Positions 8,044 through 17,334 of a stretch of DNA of 64,000 nt are shown piece after piece. The DNA lies in NCBI RefSeq assembly GCF_003584645.1, contig NZ_AP017928.1, positions 832,981 to 896,980 of the forward strand, given 5' to 3'. Source of the DNA: Methylocaldum marinum. Lineage in GTDB: Bacteria; Pseudomonadota; Gammaproteobacteria; Methylococcales; Methylococcaceae. Within the stretch, counting starts at the first letter, position 1, and every line of letters starts with the position of its first letter. The position numbers and the translations under genes were made by a program. Under the pieces are notes generated by a model, which searched no databases, had not been told where the DNA came from, and worked only from the letters and a program-made list of their open reading frames with translations.

Positions 8044-8973
8044 ATGAAATGCTTGATTTTGGGCGGCGGCGGATTCATTGGTACACACCTGGTAGATACA
8101 TTACTTGAACATCAGCATGAGGTCAGGGTTTTCGATAGGCCGAATCTGAAAGTTTCGGCGAGATATTTGAAACGAGAAAATATAGAATGGTTTGAAGGAG
8201 ATTTTATAAATATTGAGGATATATCACGCGCTATGGAAGGATGCGATATCCTATTTCATTTGGCTTGGTCAACGCTGCCGAAATCGTCGAATGAAAATAT
8301 CGTCTACGACTGCGAAACAAATCTCGTCGCCACGCTCAGATTATTGGATGCGGCCTGTAAATACAATATCAAGAGGGTCGTTTTTACGTCATCAGGAGGG
8401 ACGGTCTACGGTCTGCCTTGCGAGCTTCCCATCAAAGAAACGCACCCTACCGAACCTATCGTTCCATACGGAATAACAAAATTGACGGTCGAAAAGTATC
8501 TGAAGCTTTATAAGACCATTAACAATTTGGACTTCACGGTTTTGCGCATAGCAAACCCTTTCGGAGAAAGGCAACAGTTAACATCCGCTCAAGGTGCGGT
8601 AACGATATTTTTGGCGAAAGCCCTGAAAGGGGAAACCATAGAGATCTGGGGAGACGGCAAGGTGATAAGGGATTACATCTACATTAAGGATGTGGCGGAA
8701 GCTCTACTAAAAGCCATGGACCATAAGGGAAGTTTTGACGTATTCAATATCGGTTCGGGGCGCGGGCGCAGCCTGAATGACATTGTTTCTGCCATTGAAA
8801 GTTTGCTCGAACGGCCGGTAAGCTGCCGTTATCTGCCATCTCGAAAGTTTGACGTGCCGGCTAACGTACTCGACATTTCACGTGCAGAAACGTCATTGGG
8901 ATGGGCTCCGAACACGTCATTCGAGCAAGGATTGATCTACACGGCAGAATGGCTGAAAGCTTTGGAGAACTGA
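8044..8973 (+). CDS. NAD-dependent epimerase/dehydratase (extended SDR)
   Basis: The 309-residue protein has the Rossmann dinucleotide motif GGGGFIGTHL at residues 7-16 and the catalytic YxxxK as PYGITK near residue 141, with TSSGGTVYG supplying the catalytic Ser/Thr. It resembles UDP-glucose 4-epimerase/dTDP-sugar dehydratase-type proteins; the substrate cannot be fixed. The gene is visibly richer in A+T than the sMMO genes, suggesting a different origin. It is the only plus-strand gene beside the minus-strand EPS block and converges with the Wzy-like gene, so it probably supplies a modified nucleotide sugar for that polymer. Confidence 0.85.
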   Translation: MKCLILGGGGFIGTHLVDTLLEHQHEVRVFDRPNLKVSARYLKRENIEWFEGDFINIEDISRAMEGCDILFHLAWSTLPKSSNENIVYDCETNLVATLRLLDAACKYNIKRVVFTSSGGTVYGLPCELPIKETHPTEPIVPYGITKLTVEKYLKLYKTINNLDFTVLRIANPFGERQQLTSAQGAVTIFLAKALKGETIEIWGDGKVIRDYIYIKDVAEALLKAMDHKGSFDVFNIGSGRGRSLNDIVSAIESLLERPVSCRYLPSRKFDVPANVLDISRAETSLGWAPNTSFEQGLIYTAEWLKALEN

Positions 8974-9037
8974 GAGAGTAATGATATGAGATCCGGTTCG
9001 GCGCTGCGCAGTACGGAAGGTAAAAAATGGAAACGGG

Positions 9038-9054
9038 CGGCCCGTGCCGGGCCG
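9038..9054 (-). terminator. Weak terminator-like hairpin between converging genes
   Basis: CGGCCCG-TGC-CGGGCCG is a perfect 7-bp GC hairpin in the 97-bp gap between the convergent epimerase and Wzy-like genes. On the minus strand a run of six T follows about 10 nt later, so it may end the wzx-wzy transcript. Confidence 0.4.
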
Positions 9055-9070
9055 ACTCAATCGGAATGCG

Positions 9071-10573
9071 CTAGATGTTCTTCGTATTTTCGAGCTGAGC
9101 CGAATTGGCGCTTCGAGAATTTGATGCCTGATGGGCCAGGCGGTGCAGCAACACCAGGCAACCGATCATGAGCCACATGTTCTTGAACCCGATGCGCATG
9201 AAATCGTAGGCCAGCGCACCCATTATGAAAAAGGCCGTAATACTGATCATGATGGAAGTCGACATGACATACCCCCATTCGTCATCGAGCCTGGCATAAA
9301 TCCGCCGGGCCTTCTGCCCGCGATATAGCAGAAAAATGATGAATGCAAGAATGGCTGCCATGCCTATCATGCCTGTCTCTATACCTACCTGAAGATACGA
9401 GTTGTGTACCGTCAGCAAGCCCGGATTCCAAGAATTTTCATAATAGGCAAAAATGCCGCGGTTGTTGCCTATTCCCATGCCGTTGAATGGATGGTCGGCC
9501 AGGGCGCGGATAGCGGCGTCCCACAGCTTATAGCGTTCGGAAACACTGACGCTGTTTTTTGATAGATAAAGCTCGGGATTGAATATTCGCGAAATTCCAT
9601 CCGGGAGGAAAGGAATACTGCCGAGAAAACCGATAAAGCCCAGCAGAATACCCACCATGTTTATCCGTAACAATCTGGTGGCGAGCAGCATGGGCAATAT
9701 CAGCAGATAGGTCAGCATGCCGGTGCGGGAAAGCGAGGCCATCGCTGCCGCGAAGCATATACCCACTGCCGTCCACAGCACGACTTTCATCCATCGATTT
9801 CGGCTGAGTTTCATAAACCCGAAGAGTATGGGGACGAGGAACGCGGTATCCGCGGCAAGCACATTGGAGTGGGCAGTCGTCCCCGTGGCACGCCTTACCA
9901 CGCCGATGCTCTTGGATTCGATACCGCTGACCTCCAGGCCGCTTGCGGCCTCACCATCCTCGAGCCATCCGATGCGCTCCTTGATTTCCGTATTCGGTAA
10001 CACGCGTTGAACGACTGCGTAGGCGAAGGTGGCCAGACTCACCACGGCAAACAATGCCAGTGCTCGGGTCATGTGCTCCCGCTTACGAATCAGATTACAA
10101 ACCAGGAAAAGGAATATGATCGTGGAAGCGAGAATGATCAGTTCTTGATAACCGCGTTTCAGCTCTTGGGCGTCGATGAGCGAGATCAGTCCGGCGATGA
10201 AATAAAGGCACAAGATAATGACTTCTTTTGGCCAGACGATTTTTGTCTTTCGGGCAAGGACATGAACCGCCCAGGCAAGCAAGGTCGCCAGGGCGAAAAT
10301 CTTCGCTAAGGTGATATTGACGAACGGCAGTATGTTCCCGATCTTGCCGGCCATCTCCAGCGGAATGGCCATAAGCGTCAGGTAAAATCCGAGTCTTGGC
10401 CTGTAGATAATGGCCAGCAGCCCGACCACGCCGACCGGAACGGCGGCGTAGAACTTGACCGCGCCGGTTATGAGGAAAACGGTCGCGGCCGCACCTAGCG
10501 CCGCAAATAGCAAATAAACCGGGTTCCTGAACACTGCAGTTAATGAACCGGCATCCGCACGTCCTACCGCCAT
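9071..10573 (-). CDS. O-antigen polymerase/ligase-like (Wzy/WaaL family) membrane protein
   Basis: The 500-residue protein is dominated by hydrophobic helices (roughly 10-12 segments by eye) with one large periplasmic loop around residues 280-390. Near its end lies the signature HNSYLQVGIETGMIGM, typical of the Wzy_C/O-antigen ligase family, in which the conserved His contacts the lipid-linked donor. It would polymerise undecaprenyl-linked repeat units of the exopolysaccharide in the inner membrane. It begins 1 bp after the stop of the flippase gene, so the two are probably translated from one message. Last gene of EPS block 1. Confidence 0.85.
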   Translation of the reverse strand: MAVGRADAGSLTAVFRNPVYLLFAALGAAATVFLITGAVKFYAAVPVGVVGLLAIIYRPRLGFYLTLMAIPLEMAGKIGNILPFVNITLAKIFALATLLAWAVHVLARKTKIVWPKEVIILCLYFIAGLISLIDAQELKRGYQELIILASTIIFLFLVCNLIRKREHMTRALALFAVVSLATFAYAVVQRVLPNTEIKERIGWLEDGEAASGLEVSGIESKSIGVVRRATGTTAHSNVLAADTAFLVPILFGFMKLSRNRWMKVVLWTAVGICFAAAMASLSRTGMLTYLLILPMLLATRLLRINMVGILLGFIGFLGSIPFLPDGISRIFNPELYLSKNSVSVSERYKLWDAAIRALADHPFNGMGIGNNRGIFAYYENSWNPGLLTVHNSYLQVGIETGMIGMAAILAFIIFLLYRGQKARRIYARLDDEWGYVMSTSIMISITAFFIMGALAYDFMRIGFKNMWLMIGCLVLLHRLAHQASNSRSANSAQLENTKNI

Positions 10574-10574
10574 T

Positions 10575-11855
10575 TCAATTTTTCCCGCTGACGATTTGCC
10601 TGCCCACGAAAAACGCGATCAGGGCAGAACCGAATATGCGACCGGCCATCGTCGTGTAGGCCGCGCCATTGATCCCGTACCGCGGCACCAGATACAGTCC
10701 CAGGCAAAAACTGAACAGCACCAGGAAAAAATCGATGGCTGTCAGAATTTCCGCCCGGTTGCTTGAATACAATATGAGGTACAAGGGATGCACTATCAGC
10801 GTTACCAGCCCCCCTATCAGAAGTATGCGGAAAGGTTCCGCCGAACCGGCGAAGTCCGGGAACAATACGGCCAGTATAAAATCGATGAGAAAAAATAGGG
10901 GAGATAGGGTTACCGCTAGACCGGTGCATAGGAGGACGGTTGTTTTGAGGTGCGCCGACTTTTCCCGGTCGGTTGTCAGGCGCGCCGCTCTTGGCAGCAG
11001 CGTGGTAATGACCGAATAAGTCAGCAAGTCGATCACAAAACTTAGATTCCAGGCGACCGAATACACGCCGATTTCGTACGAGCCCCAATATCTTCCCAGC
11101 AAGAACGCATCCACGCGGGAATATAGGGTGAAGAGAAAGTGCGAGGCGATAATCCAGCGCGCGAACTTGAAGAGCTCCGAGAAATCATGCCGCGAGGGGC
11201 GGCCGGAAATCCGCCGTGATGGCCAGGCAAACAACGGCATGCCAGCCAGGTAGCTCACAAAGAATGTCAGCATCCATGCCATTGCCACCGCGTCCAGGCT
11301 GATTCCGTCAAGCTGCCATAGGGCCAGAAGCGCCGCCACCTTAGCTGCGTTGGCCGCAGCTTTTAAGAAAGCATATGCCGTGAAGCGTTCCTCGGCCTGT
11401 AACCGGGCCAACTGGTAATTCATGAGCGCGAATCCGATCAGACCCACGCTGGCCCATTCTAGCGGCCTCCCTAGAGCCGGCTCCTTGAATACCGCCAGCG
11501 CTATGGTGTCGGCCAAGGCATACAGCGCTCCGGAAAGCACCAGGGTGATCAGGATTTTTACCCTGAACGCGGCTTTGAAGACCATTTCCGCGCGTACGCG
11601 GTCTTCAGGGAGATACCCCGCGGCGATGCGGACCATCGCCAGGTCTATCCCGCTGCCGCAGACTTCCTGGAGGACATTCAGCAAGCTGATGGCGAGGGAA
11701 AACACCCCGAAAGCATTTGCGCCCAGGGTGTTGGCAGCGATGACGTTCGCGGCGAAGCCGGTCACAACATAACCGGCGCTGCCGATGGAAACCTTGAGCA
11801 GTGCCCTCAGCATGGATTGCATAGTGCTTTTTGACATGGAAGCTGAGGCAGGCAT
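10575..11855 (-). CDS. Polysaccharide flippase, Wzx/MATE-like
   Basis: A multi-helix membrane protein of about 426 residues with the Wzx pattern: SIGSAGYVVTGFAANVIAANTLG at the start, then paired helices and the mid-protein stretch YEIGVYSVAWNLSFV. It would flip lipid-linked repeat units to the periplasmic face for the adjacent polymerase. The start is uncertain: the frame opens at a TTG (11942) that overlaps the end of the upstream gene, while ATG codons at 11855 and 11837 put the first helix near the N-terminus as usual; neither has a strong ribosome-binding site. Coupled to the downstream polymerase gene. Confidence 0.85.
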   Translation of the reverse strand: MPASASMSKSTMQSMLRALLKVSIGSAGYVVTGFAANVIAANTLGANAFGVFSLAISLLNVLQEVCGSGIDLAMVRIAAGYLPEDRVRAEMVFKAAFRVKILITLVLSGALYALADTIALAVFKEPALGRPLEWASVGLIGFALMNYQLARLQAEERFTAYAFLKAAANAAKVAALLALWQLDGISLDAVAMAWMLTFFVSYLAGMPLFAWPSRRISGRPSRHDFSELFKFARWIIASHFLFTLYSRVDAFLLGRYWGSYEIGVYSVAWNLSFVIDLLTYSVITTLLPRAARLTTDREKSAHLKTTVLLCTGLAVTLSPLFFLIDFILAVLFPDFAGSAEPFRILLIGGLVTLIVHPLYLILYSSNRAEILTAIDFFLVLFSFCLGLYLVPRYGINGAAYTTMAGRIFGSALIAFFVGRQIVSGKN

Positions 11856-11908
11856 GCCCCCGCAAGCCCCAGGGATGGTCGGGATTCGCGGGACAATTTC
11901 GGGCGGAC

Positions 11909-13033
11909 TTATTGCTTGGGCATGGAATAAAACAGATTCCAAACGTCAAAGGAGGGTCTTTTATTCGCGTTTTCGTCAAGCATTCCCACGTCTTTCCAAA
12001 GGGCTCCCCATTCCGGAGTTTGATCTTTTATGGCATTCCAAAGCTTATCGTAGTCCCGGTACGACCACATGACGACGAATTTGTACGAGTCTTCCGACGC
12101 GGCCTTCAGGAGCCCGTAATATATGTCGCGCTGTATTTCAGGCGTGGCGGGAAGCGAAGCAAGCGAACGAATGATGCTAGGCTGGGCAGGGTATCCGGCT
12201 TCGGTGATGGCGATCGGCTTATTGGCCGCGCTCTTCACCTTGGCCAGCGATCTGAGCGGATCGGAGAGATCGAGCGGATACTGGAGGAAAGGGTAAAAGC
12301 TGACGCCGATCAAGTCGGAATGCGACCATAATTCGCCAATCTTGCGCCAGCGGTCGTCGACGTTTCCGCGCGTGGGATTTTCGAGATTATGCAGGGACAC
12401 GGTAAAAAACACCGGCAGCTGCGGGTAGATTGCTTTTAGCTGGGCATAGACATACTGGTAGAGGTTCACAAAGGCCGGCCAAAGGGCCGGGTTGTTTTCC
12501 AGAAGTTCGTTGGCCTCCACGGTGATGGCCAAATAGTCCGGATGGAAGAAATCCACGGCGCGCTTGACGTAATTGAGATAAGCGACTTTAACCTTCGGGT
12601 CGTCGAGCGAGAGGTTACGGAAGCTTTCCGGCAAGGGCGTTTGATAGGCCGCTCCCCGGTTCAGGGCCATGCCGTTCCGCTCTTGATTGAGCGGCGTCAG
12701 CGACAGGAACACTTTCATGTCTTTCTTGGTTGTGTTCTTCCGCAATTCCCACCCGCTCACCATCTCGGGAGGAAATGGCTTGCCTTCGACGGCTTCCACC
12801 CACGGCACCCCTTCTTCGATATGGTGCGATATGAGGTCCGCGTGATTATTGATGAAGTTGTAGGTATCTACCACGGCGGACGTGCTCGAGTTCCAGGGCC
12901 AGGGCGTGAAGCCCATGTAGAAAGGTCTGGTTTGCCCGGCTCCGGTCGCCCCGGATTGGGTCAGAAAGAGCAGAAAAACCAACGCAACACAGCGAGTGCT
13001 TACCTTAGGGGCCGCTATCTCATAGGTGGCCAT
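11909..13033 (-). CDS. Secreted TIM-barrel glycoside-hydrolase-like protein, paralogue A
   Basis: ATG 13033 has an AGGGG box, giving 374 residues with a signal peptide (hydrophobic VALVFLLFLTQSGATGAG). The mature protein begins FYMGFTPWPW and carries two conserved glutamate motifs in barrel-strand contexts, ITVEANELL (about residue 178) and ITEAGYP (about 278), the arrangement of retaining clan-A hydrolases. The family cannot be named with certainty; GH53-like galactanases are the nearest I can suggest. A paralogue lies at 15516-16649 with the same landmarks, and two glycosyltransferase genes lie between them. A periplasmic or surface enzyme trimming or releasing the EPS is likely. Confidence 0.75.
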   Translation of the reverse strand: MATYEIAAPKVSTRCVALVFLLFLTQSGATGAGQTRPFYMGFTPWPWNSSTSAVVDTYNFINNHADLISHHIEEGVPWVEAVEGKPFPPEMVSGWELRKNTTKKDMKVFLSLTPLNQERNGMALNRGAAYQTPLPESFRNLSLDDPKVKVAYLNYVKRAVDFFHPDYLAITVEANELLENNPALWPAFVNLYQYVYAQLKAIYPQLPVFFTVSLHNLENPTRGNVDDRWRKIGELWSHSDLIGVSFYPFLQYPLDLSDPLRSLAKVKSAANKPIAITEAGYPAQPSIIRSLASLPATPEIQRDIYYGLLKAASEDSYKFVVMWSYRDYDKLWNAIKDQTPEWGALWKDVGMLDENANKRPSFDVWNLFYSMPKQ

Positions 13034-13034
13034 T

Positions 13035-14153
13035 TCAATCCCCTTTGCGAAATGTTTTATAGATATCAAGGGTTTGTCGGGCCGTCCTTTCCCAAGTGAA
13101 ATCCTGCGCCCGAACCAGGCCCTTGGAGCGGAGTTGGTTCCGGAGCTGTTCGTTTCGGGTGATATTCGCCATGGCTTCGGCGATCTCGTCGGTGGCCAGA
13201 GGATCCACCAGGATCGCGGCGTCCCGGGCGATCTCCTTCATGGAGGAGTTGTTCGATGTGATGACAGGGGTGCCCGCCGCCATCGCTTCAACGATAGGCA
13301 GTCCGAATCCCTCCCACAGCGAAGGGAAAACCAGGGCCGTCGCGCCGGCATAGAGCATGGGCAGCTCGTCCACGGGCGACTTTCCCAGGTCCACAACATC
13401 GTCCGCCAGGCGGTGCTTGGCGATCAGGGCGTCGACTTCCCGACTGGCCCAGGTTTTCGCGCCGGTCATGACCAGTTTGAAATCGGTTTTGAACGCTTGC
13501 TTGAACCGCGCGAACGCCTCCACGATCCGGACCAGGTTTTTCCTGGGTTCCCAGCGCCCGGAGAAAAGCAGATACGGCGTTGATAATCCGTATCGCTCGG
13601 CCAGGAAGCTCCGGCATTCTTCCGCAGGCAATGGCCTGAAGGAGGGATTTACGCCCAAATGGGTGACCGCCAACCGGTCGTCCGCTATCCGGAACTTGTC
13701 TTTGATGAAGTCGCGGATATGTTCCGAGATGCATACGATCAGGCCGGACTTGCGGAGAGCAAGCCCCATCAAGAACGACAGCCGCATTCTGATGGCGGGC
13801 GGATAGTATTCCGGATGCTCGAACATGCTGGAGCAGACCAGCGTGAAGATGTAGGTCGGATGCAAAAACACGGGAGGTACGTAGGTGGCGTGCCAGAGGT
13901 CCGACCTGTGTTTCAGGGTCAGCCACGGCAGATGCGTCAGCATGCTCGCCGTTCTGACTTGTGGCGATAGCGCAGTGTAGGTGACATTGTCCTGCGCCAC
14001 GCCGATCACCTCGGGCGCTCGTTTGAACAAGGACACGATGTGGAATTCGCTGTTCTGGTCCAGCTTGGCCAGGGCGCGCACCAGCTCGACTTCATACCGT
14101 TCGGGCCCGCCGGAATTGCTCCCGGCGCTTCCTAGGAATAGTTGAATCCGCAT
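13035..14153 (-). CDS. GT4-family (group 1) glycosyltransferase
   Basis: The 372-residue protein has the GT-B fold signature of GT4: an N-terminal acceptor domain and, in the C-terminal domain, FSGRWEPRKNL, PSLWEGFGLP and IVEAMAAGTPVITS, where the glutamate pair contacts the nucleotide-sugar donor. It probably adds one sugar to the lipid-linked EPS repeat unit at the cytoplasmic face. The gene runs directly into the following hydrolase-like gene (1-bp gap) and follows another GT4 gene at 75 bp. Donor and acceptor are unknown. Confidence 0.9.
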   Translation of the reverse strand: MRIQLFLGSAGSNSGGPERYEVELVRALAKLDQNSEFHIVSLFKRAPEVIGVAQDNVTYTALSPQVRTASMLTHLPWLTLKHRSDLWHATYVPPVFLHPTYIFTLVCSSMFEHPEYYPPAIRMRLSFLMGLALRKSGLIVCISEHIRDFIKDKFRIADDRLAVTHLGVNPSFRPLPAEECRSFLAERYGLSTPYLLFSGRWEPRKNLVRIVEAFARFKQAFKTDFKLVMTGAKTWASREVDALIAKHRLADDVVDLGKSPVDELPMLYAGATALVFPSLWEGFGLPIVEAMAAGTPVITSNNSSMKEIARDAAILVDPLATDEIAEAMANITRNEQLRNQLRSKGLVRAQDFTWERTARQTLDIYKTFRKGD

Positions 14154-14228
14154 AATTCGATGACTCGTTTTCGAAAAGGGGGATACCGAATGTCCGGCTA
14201 TGGTTGGGGTTCCGGCAAGCCTGGAGGC

Positions 14229-15353
14229 TTAGCCTGCGTGGGCCAGGCGCCGGTAAAGATCTTCCAGCTTGCGTATGGCCTGCTCGGCGGAATAGTTCTG
14301 GAAAACCACTTGCTTGGCTTCCGCTCCAAGGCGCGAGCCCAAATCGGGATCCTGGATAATGCTGGATATGGCGGCGGCGATGGCCGTGGCGTCCGCGGGT
14401 GGGCAGAGCAGGGCGGTGCGCTTGTCCTCGAGCACCTCCGCCACCCCGGAACAGGCGCTTGCGACTATGGGCAATGCCATCGCCATGGCGCTGTAAATCA
14501 CCATCGGCGTGCCTTCGGCGGAGGACGGCAAGGCAAACACATCGAACGCGGAAAGGAGATTGGCCACATCTTCCCTGAAGCCGAGGAAACGCACATGCGA
14601 TTCCAGGCCGCGCGCCTTGGCATAATCGACCAATTCCTGCTCCAGGGGGCCGTCCCCCACGATCAGGGTTTTGACATTGGGGTGTTTCTCCAGCAAAAGG
14701 GAAGTCGCATCCAGCAATTTGTCTATCGCCTTTTCCGGCCACAGGCGCGCTATATCTCCGATGACGAAGTCACCGGGATCGATTCCCAGGCTGGCCCTGG
14801 CGGAGCTTTTGTCAGGCGCGTCCAGGAACACGCTTAGATCGATTCCCGAATAAATGGTGATGGACTTGGCGGGATCGATTCCCCGCCTCACGGTCTCCTT
14901 GTGGGTGTCCTCCGACACGTTGATGACATAATCGGCGAAGCGCATGACTTGCGCCCGGATAAACTCCAGCAGCCAGCGCTTGAAGCCGACTGCGTGCCAG
15001 GCGTGGTTCGAGATCACGAAAGGAGCATTGGTGATGCGGGCCGCGAGCAGTCCGACCACGTCCGCGCGGGTATCGTGGCTGTGCACGATCGGATTGGGCG
15101 AGCGGCGAATTTCGCCGACCAGCTGTTTTACCGCCCCGAAAAGATTCTTATAGACTCCCCAGGGAAGCACCTCGGAATCAAGCCCTTGGTCCCGCATGAC
15201 CCGCGCCGAGCGCAGGTGAACCCCCTTCGGCTCGGCAAAAATGAACAGTCGATGGTTGAATGCCTCACGGTTGGCCTCCTTTACCCACCCGAGCAGCGTG
15301 GTCTCCACCCCTCCAGGATAGTTCGAATTTCTGACGTGAATAACCGTGATCAA
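14229..15353 (-). CDS. GT4-family glycosyltransferase
   Basis: A second GT-B enzyme, 374 residues from the start chosen here. GT4 landmarks are the N-terminal NYPGGVETTLLG loop, IARLWPEKAIDKLL, the donor loop FGLP-like ALPSSAEGTPMV and IVASACSGVAEVL. The open frame extends to a TTG at 15440, but a TTG at 15353 has GGAG 7 nt upstream and places the product exactly at the first beta strand (ITVIHVRN), so I prefer it. Probably one of the sugar-adding steps of the block 1 repeat unit. Confidence 0.88.
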   Translation of the reverse strand: MITVIHVRNSNYPGGVETTLLGWVKEANREAFNHRLFIFAEPKGVHLRSARVMRDQGLDSEVLPWGVYKNLFGAVKQLVGEIRRSPNPIVHSHDTRADVVGLLAARITNAPFVISNHAWHAVGFKRWLLEFIRAQVMRFADYVINVSEDTHKETVRRGIDPAKSITIYSGIDLSVFLDAPDKSSARASLGIDPGDFVIGDIARLWPEKAIDKLLDATSLLLEKHPNVKTLIVGDGPLEQELVDYAKARGLESHVRFLGFREDVANLLSAFDVFALPSSAEGTPMVIYSAMAMALPIVASACSGVAEVLEDKRTALLCPPADATAIAAAISSIIQDPDLGSRLGAEAKQVVFQNYSAEQAIRKLEDLYRRLAHAG

Positions 15354-15515
15354 TTTATTCTCCGAATTCTTATTGTATTTATGGCCAGGCGTAAATGGCG
15401 TCCGGCATGCGCCATTTCGGGAAAGCGCCTGTTTATTCAAGCGAGGTTGTAATTTTGGTCGAGTCCCCCGGAGTCGGTGCTTATCGATTCCGTATCATGC
15501 TTGCTACCGACTTCT

Positions 15516-16649
15516 TCAATCTCTTGGCTTGTATTCGAGACGGAAATAAGAATCCCAGATGGATAGCGCTTTCTTTGGGCGGAGATGACTATCTTGCAAA
15601 CCTGTGTTCTGCCATATCTTTGCCATATTTCCGATCATATATGGAAGTTTTTTAACAAGTTTTTCGAAATCGGTGGTGGCGAAGTTTACTACAAAAAGAT
15701 ATCTGTCCCGAACGGCGACAGATAGCAGTTTCGATACGAAATCCGTTTGTAGGTCCTCACTGCCGAAAAGAGGCAGAACGAAAATCCAAACGTCCTTGCT
15801 GGTATATCCGGATTCGGCAACCGCTATGGGGCGGCCGAACTGCCGTGCGAAATCCAGAAAACCTGACGGCATCGGACGTGGTACCTGATAGCTCATATAA
15901 GGATAGACGCTCATTCCGAACAGGTCGGAGTAAGTCATGAGATCCTTGACTAATCGATACTGTGTATCCTTGTCGGATTTGTCGGCCAGACCATTGAGAT
16001 GCAGTACCTCTATGGAAACGAATACCGGCAGGTCAGGGTATTTTTCCTTCAAAAGCCGATAGCAATATTTGTGCAATTCCACGTAGGCCGGCCAGGCGTT
16101 TGGATTCTTGGTAATGAGCAAGTTCGCTTCCACGCCGATATTGAGGTAGTCCGGATGCATCTCATCCACAATGTGCATGAGAAATTCCCCGTAGGCCTTT
16201 TTTACCTCTGGAGAATCCAGCCTGGCATCGCGCCAAGCGGGTGGAAGCGGCATATTATCGCGTTCGCCCCAGTAAGGCGCGATTCCGGATCGATCCATGT
16301 CGAGCGGCGTTACCGAGACATAAAGTTTCTTGCCGCTCGGAGGGCGATATGACAACTGGGTATTGACGTCTTTAGGATAGGGTAAACCTCCGAAAGCCTC
16401 GGGCCATGGAATGCCTCCTAGAAGATGCACCACGGCAAGATCTGCATGTTGTTCTATAAATCGGTCGGCAATCTCCACGGAAGCCTCGGAGAGATCCGGA
16501 GGCCAACGCGTGAAGCCCATCAGAAACGGTCTGGAGTCCGCAGTGATTGGTGGTAGGACATCTAAATCCTTATGGTGATTTCCGCATCCGGTTGCGATTA
16601 GCAGCAGCCCGGCACAAGCTGCGACAAAGATAATCTTTATTTTATTCAT
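15516..16649 (-). CDS. Lipoprotein TIM-barrel glycoside-hydrolase-like protein, paralogue B
   Basis: The 377-residue product starts with a lipoprotein signal (LLLIATGC, lipobox Cys22), so it should be membrane-anchored, unlike its secreted paralogue at 11909-13033. Shared landmarks with the paralogue are FLMGFTRWP against FYMGFTPWP, the PWPEAFGG/PWVEAVEG loop, VSVTPLDMDRSG against LSLTPLNQERNG, HPDYLNIGVEANLL and AVAESGYTS, the last two carrying the presumptive catalytic glutamates. It heads EPS block 1. It may be an outer-membrane or periplasmic glycosidase acting on the polymer. The specific family is not certain. Confidence 0.75.
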   Translation of the reverse strand: MNKIKIIFVAACAGLLLIATGCGNHHKDLDVLPPITADSRPFLMGFTRWPPDLSEASVEIADRFIEQHADLAVVHLLGGIPWPEAFGGLPYPKDVNTQLSYRPPSGKKLYVSVTPLDMDRSGIAPYWGERDNMPLPPAWRDARLDSPEVKKAYGEFLMHIVDEMHPDYLNIGVEANLLITKNPNAWPAYVELHKYCYRLLKEKYPDLPVFVSIEVLHLNGLADKSDKDTQYRLVKDLMTYSDLFGMSVYPYMSYQVPRPMPSGFLDFARQFGRPIAVAESGYTSKDVWIFVLPLFGSEDLQTDFVSKLLSVAVRDRYLFVVNFATTDFEKLVKKLPYMIGNMAKIWQNTGLQDSHLRPKKALSIWDSYFRLEYKPRD

Positions 16650-17334
16650 TATATGTTACAAGCATTGCCGGTATGACAATGCGTATGTCATTAACGCTAT
16701 TCGACAACGACAGCCGGTTACACGCGGTCGTCCATCAGTCCACGGAGATCAATGAGGAGAAAGTCTGTGTATCCAGCCGTCTGATTCGCATCCTGTCTGC
16801 ACACCCCCTAATACGTATTCGAAGTACATATTCCCCCTTGTTAAGCAAGCTATGAATCAGTGTGTTTTATTGGCGGCTGCGAGCAACCGGTCGAGACTGA
16901 AGCGCTGAATAACGCCTTTGTGGCCGGCATGCCTCCATGAGATGCTGCGCCCGGGTCGTCTCATCCGCGTAGTGTGTACAATTGAACATTGAAGTTATTT
17001 TAACGACGGCAGAGACTTATCCAGGGTTTCCCGCATAGGTGCCGATCGGAGGACCCGGCAGGCCGACCCGTGAGAGTACTTTACTATAGTTTTTACCTTT
17101 AAGGGACGGCTGTTTCAGAGTGGGCTTGCCCCTGACCGGTCAGTGCCATTAGGCTGCGGAATGGGGTTTCAGCGCCTAAGGAGTGGACACTGCCAGGTCC
17201 ATGCGGAAACTGGCCCGGCTGCTCGCGATTTCCACAAGATGAAAGCGGGTCCCGGCTTATGCCCCGATCGTCCCGAGAGGCAGATATCACTCGCTGTCCC
17301 GTTCGTGGAGGTCGACCGCGGCGGAAGCCTCCAT
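16650..17334. other. Intergenic region, nothing assigned
   Basis: This 685-bp gap separates the start of EPS block 1 from the end of the subtilase gene. All open frames in it are short, without ribosome-binding sites or recognisable motifs. Promoters for block 1 must lie near 16650-16900, but I could not pick one with confidence. Confidence 0.5.

Noticed and set aside
16960..17110. Possible second riboswitch between the subtilase and EPS block 1
   Set aside because: GC-rich, hairpin-prone sequence resembles a structured leader, but no conserved riboswitch core could be matched on either strand.
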